Shown in pieces: positions 10,024 to 13,180 of a DNA stretch of 13,180 bases; position 1 is the stretch's first letter; each line of letters begins with the position of its first letter. The DNA is taken from contig OMSV01000137.1 of the NCBI GenBank assembly GCA_900290385.1, positions 1 to 13,180 of the forward strand, read 5' to 3'. Under the pieces are notes generated by a model. That model made no database searches, was not told the origin of the DNA, and worked only from the letters and a program-made list of their open reading frames with translations. This DNA comes from Syntrophobacter sp. SbD2. Its GTDB lineage: Bacteria > Desulfobacterota > Syntrophobacteria > Syntrophobacterales > Syntrophobacteraceae. Both the position numbers and the translations under genes were made by a program.

Positions 10024-10053
10024 GGCGGCTGGACGCCCGTCGAATATCAATAG
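9463..10053 (+). repeat. Four 141-144 bp tandem repeats plus a partial fifth, in the peptidase gene
   Basis: Units begin at the TGG codons at 9463, 9604, 9745 and 9886 (period 141 bp; the fourth is 144 bp, with one extra codon), and a partial unit begins at 10030. The first 60 bases of units 1-3 are identical, and units 2 and 3 differ at only about 5 of 141 positions. Unit 4 is diverged in its first third (NYGVTTRTLL instead of NSGGTNTLL), then nearly identical. Such high DNA identity implies recent duplication or gene conversion. Each unit is rich in Trp, Tyr, Gly, Ser and Asn with alternating hydrophobic residues, which suggests beta-strands. Confidence 0.95.
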
Positions 10054-10079
10054 GATCGGCAATAGCAGGAATGAATCCC

Positions 10080-11000
10080 TCAACCCCTCAATCCTTGAGA
10101 GAGTTTATCCATCAGCCCGGCAAGGCTCATCTTCCAGGGGGGCGGCGCTATTCCGAAACGCATCCCTATCTTTCTGCAATCAAGCGCGGAATATTTTGGC
10201 CTCGCCGCAACGGTCGGGTAGGAACTGCTCGGCACGGGCGTCACCCTGGCAATCCGGGATGATTGTCTTCGCCGCGCCTCATCAAGGATTGCCAGGGCAA
10301 AGTGATACCAGGAAGTGATGCCTTCTCCGCAGAAATGATAGGTCCCCCAGGAAACATCTTCCGGACCTGAGAGGGCGCGCTCCGAAATCCGGAGCAGGCA
10401 TCCCGCAAGGTCAAAAGACCACGTGGGGCACCCGTACTGGTCGGAAACAACTTTCAATTCTTCCCGCTCTGTGCCGAGCTTGAGCATCGTCTTTACAAAA
10501 TTCCGGCCCCTTGATCCGTAAAGCCATGAGGTCCGCACTATTAAGTGGTGGGCGAGCCGGGACCGCACAGCCTGTTCTCCCTCCCACTTGCTCAGGCCGT
10601 AGACGTTCATGGGATCGGCGCCATCTTCTTCTTTGTAGGGCCGGTCGGATTTGCCATTGAAAACATAGTCCGTGGAAATATGGATGAGCGGTATTCCAAG
10701 CCTTTCGCACTCAGCGGCAAGATTGGCCGGCCCCTCCCGGTTAACCGCAAATGCGGCTTCAGCTTCCGATTCGGCTTTATCTACGGCGGTATAGGCCGCG
10801 CAATTTATCAGAAGGCCGGGCGAACCGATTCCGCCCAAGACCGAACGAACGCTTCCCCTTTTTGTTATATCGATCAGAGGGATGTCCAGGGCTGCAACTT
10901 TAAAACCGGCGCTTTTCAACGACTCGACGACCTCCCAGCCAAGCATCCCACCGCTTCCAACGACCACAACATTACAATTCTTCATACGATCGGGAGTCAT
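10080..11000 (-). CDS. rfbD: dTDP-4-dehydrorhamnose reductase
   Basis: RfbD (RmlD) performs the last step of dTDP-L-rhamnose synthesis, reducing dTDP-4-dehydro-L-rhamnose with NAD(P)H in the cytosol; the product feeds O-antigen or other rhamnose-containing surface glycans. The 306-residue protein has the Rossmann glycine motif GSGGMLG (15-21), INCAAYTAVDKAE (65-77), HISTDYVFNG (107-116), catalytic YGLSK (Tyr134, Lys138), RTSWLYGSRGRNFVKTML (156-173) and SDQYGCPTW (186-194). ATG at 11000 is chosen because it follows the rfbC TGA by 2 nt with AGGA 9 nt upstream, which suggests translational coupling. A TTG at 11006 overlapping the rfbC stop and an ATG at 10985 are weaker. It converges with the peptidase gene, with a 56-bp gap. 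Confidence 0.95.
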   Translation of the reverse strand: MTPDRMKNCNVVVVGSGGMLGWEVVESLKSAGFKVAALDIPLIDITKRGSVRSVLGGIGSPGLLINCAAYTAVDKAESEAEAAFAVNREGPANLAAECERLGIPLIHISTDYVFNGKSDRPYKEEDGADPMNVYGLSKWEGEQAVRSRLAHHLIVRTSWLYGSRGRNFVKTMLKLGTEREELKVVSDQYGCPTWSFDLAGCLLRISERALSGPEDVSWGTYHFCGEGITSWYHFALAILDEARRRQSSRIARVTPVPSSSYPTVAARPKYSALDCRKIGMRFGIAPPPWKMSLAGLMDKLSQGLRG

Positions 11001-11002
11001 CC

Positions 11003-11554
11003 TCAAATATCCTGAACAGGCAAATCCGCATCACGAAGAAAACAGCCTTTCGCGTCTTTCTCAGAAATGGTCCGCTTTCCAGCGAGAGGCCAATCTATAG
11101 CCAGGTCGGGATCGTCCCACCTTATACATCTTTCATGCTCCGGAGCATAAAAATCGCTGGCTTTATAAAGCACTTCGGCCTTATCTGAAAGAGCTAGAAA
11201 ACCATGGCCAAAACCGGGAGGCATGTAGACTTGCAGCTTGTTTGCTGCCGAAAGAATCAAACCGAACCAGCGGCCAAACGTTGGAGAAGAGCTTCTAAGG
11301 TCCACAGAGACATCGAACACCTCACCGCTCAAGACACGAACCAGCTTAGCCTGGGGATTTTTTACCTGGTAGTGAATGCCTCTGAGAGTACCGCGGCGGG
11401 ACAGTGAGTGATTGTCCTGCACAAATGAGACATCGATGCCAAGAGCGGCAAGCGTCTTCTTGTTGTAGCTTTCGAAGAAAAATCCCCGCTCGTCGGCAAA
11501 GATACTAGGTTCCAGGACAATGATTCCCTGGATATAAACATACGAAGATCTCAC
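11003..11554 (-). CDS. rfbC: dTDP-4-dehydrorhamnose 3,5-epimerase
   Basis: RfbC (RmlC) epimerises dTDP-4-dehydro-6-deoxy-D-glucose at C3 and C5, giving the substrate of RfbD encoded directly downstream. The 183-residue cupin-fold protein has the family signatures FADERGFFFESY (19-30), VQDNHSLSRRGTLRGIHYQ (45-63, catalytic His61), AKLVRVLSGEVFDVSVDLR (69-87), SPTFGRW (90-96), MPPGFGHGF (111-119), the Tyr130 region and SEKD (Asp167). Length is normal for the family. The start is GTG at 11554, with GAGGG 6 nt upstream. The stop is 2 nt from the rfbD start. rfbA and rfbB, the first two steps, are not in the window and must be elsewhere if the pathway is complete. Confidence 0.96.
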   Translation of the reverse strand: MRSSYVYIQGIIVLEPSIFADERGFFFESYNKKTLAALGIDVSFVQDNHSLSRRGTLRGIHYQVKNPQAKLVRVLSGEVFDVSVDLRSSSPTFGRWFGLILSAANKLQVYMPPGFGHGFLALSDKAEVLYKASDFYAPEHERCIRWDDPDLAIDWPLAGKRTISEKDAKGCFLRDADLPVQDI

Positions 11555-11750
11555 TATCTACCCTCACATTGTTTGTTCAAGCAGCATCCACGCTTTTATC
11601 ATCATCGCAGCAGAAATGAAAGCTCGGGAAATTCTGAGGAAATTTCGGGGAAAATGATGTCGCCTGCATTTGGCCCCCCACATCTCGGAGTACCCGTATC
11701 CTCCGTGTCCCCGTAAGGGCTGATCCGGCGCCAGCCACCATAGAGACGGC
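11555..11750. other. Spacer upstream of rfbC, no gene recognised
   Basis: About 200 bp with no convincing gene. Minus-strand frames contain short open stretches, one ending ...MMIKAWMLLEQTM just before the rfbC ribosome site, but none has a start, a ribosome site and family features together. A small inverted repeat (GGCTG/CAGCC) lies near 11722-11740. No terminator with a T-run or clear promoter is visible. Confidence 0.4.
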
Positions 11751-11976
11751 TTATTGGGCTGCTATGAAATTCCGAAGCCCGTCGGCAGTACCCTCCAGTC
11801 CCCTTTGCCAGTAGGCCTTGGGAGACCAATTCTCATCACGCGCTTGATCAGGCCGATGTCCAGGACAAAGTATTCAATAGCATTGTGGGGGTAGAGAATC
11901 AGTTGATCAGATCCCTAACGGCCCTCGAAAGCAACCCAGCATAGGTGGCAAACATTACCGGATTTCCATGGATCAT
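11751..11976 (-). pseudogene. Frame-broken coding remnant after the epimerase gene
   Basis: Three protein-like pieces lie in successive minus-strand frames. The ATG at 11976 (18 nt after the epimerase stop) begins MIHGNPVMFATYAGLLSRA and stops at 11899. A second frame from about 11915 reads QLILYPHNAIEYFVLDIGLIK. A third, open from 11873 to a TAA at 11751, reads ...DENWSPKAYWQRGLEGT and on to ...LRNFIAAQ. No single frame spans the region. Together they look like a ~75-residue gene or gene end with two frameshifts. Decay, a deletion scar or sequencing indels could explain it. I do not recognise the family, and chance is not excluded. Confidence 0.35.
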
Positions 11977-11993
11977 TAGTATCACTCTGAAAG

Positions 11994-13010
11994 CTACTCA
12001 GTATTAGATCCATCAGCAGCCGGGCGCCAGCTTGGGGGCATGTTTTTCATGATCTCAATATCACTGAACGGCGAGCTTTGGCGGGCGCCATTGACTTTTA
12101 CCCACGCCGCCATAGACTCGATGCCGGCCTCAAGCGAAATTGACGGGCGACGTTGAAATGTGCGGTAGGCTTTTTCATGATCCGAGAATGCGATAAAAAC
12201 CTCGTTGCGTGGCGGCAGATATTTGACGCGACAAGGCAGTCCCATCGCTTCTGCAACTATTTCAGCAAGCTGATTCACGGTAAACGATTCATCAGCGCCG
12301 ATGTTGAAAACCTGTTTGCGGGCCGGCGGAACGCTCACGGCTTCAGCGATGATCGGCGCGACATCATCTATATGTGTAAAGGCCCGTTTCTGCTGACCGT
12401 CGCCAAAGATAGTCATCGGTTCCCCCTGGAGTAGTTGATTCATGAATATCCCAACTACATTGCGATAGCGATCGCCGATATTCTGGCGTTCGCCGTACAC
12501 GTTATGAGGCCGAAAGATTATATAGTCCAATCCGAACATGTCGTGTGAAACCTGGAGCTCCCGTTCAACTGCAAGTTTGGCGATACCGTAGGAATCCTCG
12601 GGCAGGGGAGACATTTCCTCTGTCATAGGAGCCTGACCAGCGCCATAGACCGCAATCGAGGATGTGAAGACGAAGCACTTCACGCCATGATTTACGGAGG
12701 CGTTGATCAGATTTACTGACCCAATCAGGTTGTTTGTGTAGTTAAATCGCTTGATAAAATGGCTCAATCCCTCTGCAGCATATGCCGCCAAGTGATAAAC
12801 ATAGTCAAACCGATGTTCGGTGAACAGACGTTCCAATAATTTCGTGTCCAGGATTGATCCCTCTACGAAAGTCGCTCCGGTTGGTATGTTCTCCGTAAAT
12901 CCGCCGCTCAGGTCGTCAAGGACTACGACACGATGTCCCAGGCGAATAAGGTGTGCGGCCGCATGCGATCCCATAAAACCGGCCCCGCCGGTGACAAGTG
13001 AGTTAGCCAT
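11994..13010 (-). CDS. NAD-dependent nucleotide-sugar epimerase/dehydratase (UDP-glucose 4-epimerase-like)
   Basis: This is an extended short-chain dehydrogenase of 338 residues acting on a nucleotide sugar, most like UDP-hexose 4-epimerases of the GalE/WbpP type. Visible: the NAD-binding TGGAGFMGSH (7-16) with acidic Asp32/Asp33, YHLAAYAAEG (72-81), FTSSIAVYG (115-123), catalytic SYGIAK (Tyr141, Lys145), FRPHNVYGERQNIGDRY (166-182), FGDGQQKRAFTHIDDV (202-217) and FNIG (235-238). The start is ATG at 13010, because GAGGGGG lies 9 nt upstream and it puts the Rossmann motif at the usual distance; an upstream start at 13067 would overlap the preceding gene's stop and adds atypical residues. The C-terminus (past ~305) extends a little beyond the usual helix. 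Its exact substrate cannot be read from sequence. Next to rfbC/rfbD it likely supplies a sugar for surface polysaccharide. Confidence 0.88.
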   Translation of the reverse strand: MANSLVTGGAGFMGSHAAAHLIRLGHRVVVLDDLSGGFTENIPTGATFVEGSILDTKLLERLFTEHRFDYVYHLAAYAAEGLSHFIKRFNYTNNLIGSVNLINASVNHGVKCFVFTSSIAVYGAGQAPMTEEMSPLPEDSYGIAKLAVERELQVSHDMFGLDYIIFRPHNVYGERQNIGDRYRNVVGIFMNQLLQGEPMTIFGDGQQKRAFTHIDDVAPIIAEAVSVPPARKQVFNIGADESFTVNQLAEIVAEAMGLPCRVKYLPPRNEVFIAFSDHEKAYRTFQRRPSISLEAGIESMAAWVKVNGARQSSPFSDIEIMKNMPPSWRPAADGSNTE

Positions 13011-13063
13011 TGAATTGTTCCCCCTCTTATTGAGCCAAAATCCCACGCGCAAGTGCGTCGAAA

Positions 13064-13180
13064 TCAATATCTGCCTATTCGTTTTTCCAAGGATCTTTTC
13101 AGTTGTCTGAAAGGATTCACAATTTTGTAGAGCGGATACAGGAGAAAGAATAAACGAAAATCCAATCTGTCTTCAATTAT
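13064..13180 (-). CDS. C-terminal end of an unidentified protein (partial)
   Basis: From the right edge a minus-strand frame is open for 38 codons to a TGA at 13064-13066. It reads like a genuine protein end: an acidic start (IIEDRLDF), a hydrophobic-aromatic stretch (RLFFLLYPLYKIVNPF), then a basic amphipathic tail (RQLKRSLEKRIGRY). This pattern is common at the ends of membrane-associated glycosyltransferases, which would suit the neighbouring sugar genes, but the fragment is too short to assign. It ends 53 bp before the epimerase start on the same strand, consistent with one operon. Confidence 0.6.
   Translation of the reverse strand: MIEDRLDFRLFFLLYPLYKIVNPFRQLKRSLEKRIGRY

Noticed and set aside
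9463..10029. CRISPR-like regular repeats
   Set aside because: The 141-bp period is contiguous, in frame and codes protein; there are no unique spacers.
11602..11829. Minus-strand open frame of 75 codons upstream of rfbC
   Set aside because: No ribosome site or domain; it overlaps a better-looking remnant frame that ends at 11751.

Overview
The window is about 13.2 kb of ordinary, densely coding chromosome from a Gram-negative bacterium. This is supported by a murein transglycosylase lipoprotein (MltA family), an MsbA-type lipid flippase and dTDP-rhamnose genes. Moderate GC content, a short archaeal/Thermotoga-type AdoHcy hydrolase and the gene mix would suit a Desulfobacterota (former Deltaproteobacteria) or related lineage. 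That placement is an inference from general gene content, not from a marker gene.

Layout. (1) Positions 1-4285, minus strand: a run read as [broken small ORF] - panD - metK - ahcY - mltA (cut by the left edge). PanD makes beta-alanine for pantothenate/CoA. MetK makes S-adenosylmethionine, and AhcY removes the S-adenosylhomocysteine left after methylation. MltA trims peptidoglycan. (2) Positions 4631-6388, plus strand: an MsbA-like ABC half-transporter, divergent from panD. (3) Positions 6536-7123, minus strand: a stand-alone APS kinase (cysC), convergent with msbA. (4) Positions 7124-7719: a mostly non-coding stretch with one doubtful small ORF. (5) Positions 7720-10023, plus strand: a secreted sedolisin (S53) peptidase with a four-unit, 47-residue tandem repeat at its C-terminus and an apparently premature stop. 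(6) Positions 10080-13180, minus strand: a cell-surface polysaccharide cluster, read as the tail of an unidentified gene - NAD-dependent sugar epimerase - broken ORF remnant - rfbC - rfbD. RfbC and RfbD are the last two steps of dTDP-L-rhamnose synthesis; rfbA and rfbB are not in the window.

Coding sequences at both edges are partial: mltA lacks its C-terminal catalytic part, and only about 38 residues of the gene at the right edge are present. No tRNA, rRNA, CRISPR array, transposase or integrase was seen. I did not find a new multi-gene system. The points most worth following up are the peptidase repeat array with its in-frame stop, two small frame-broken ORFs (before panD and after the epimerase), and a 33-bp palindrome between metK and ahcY.
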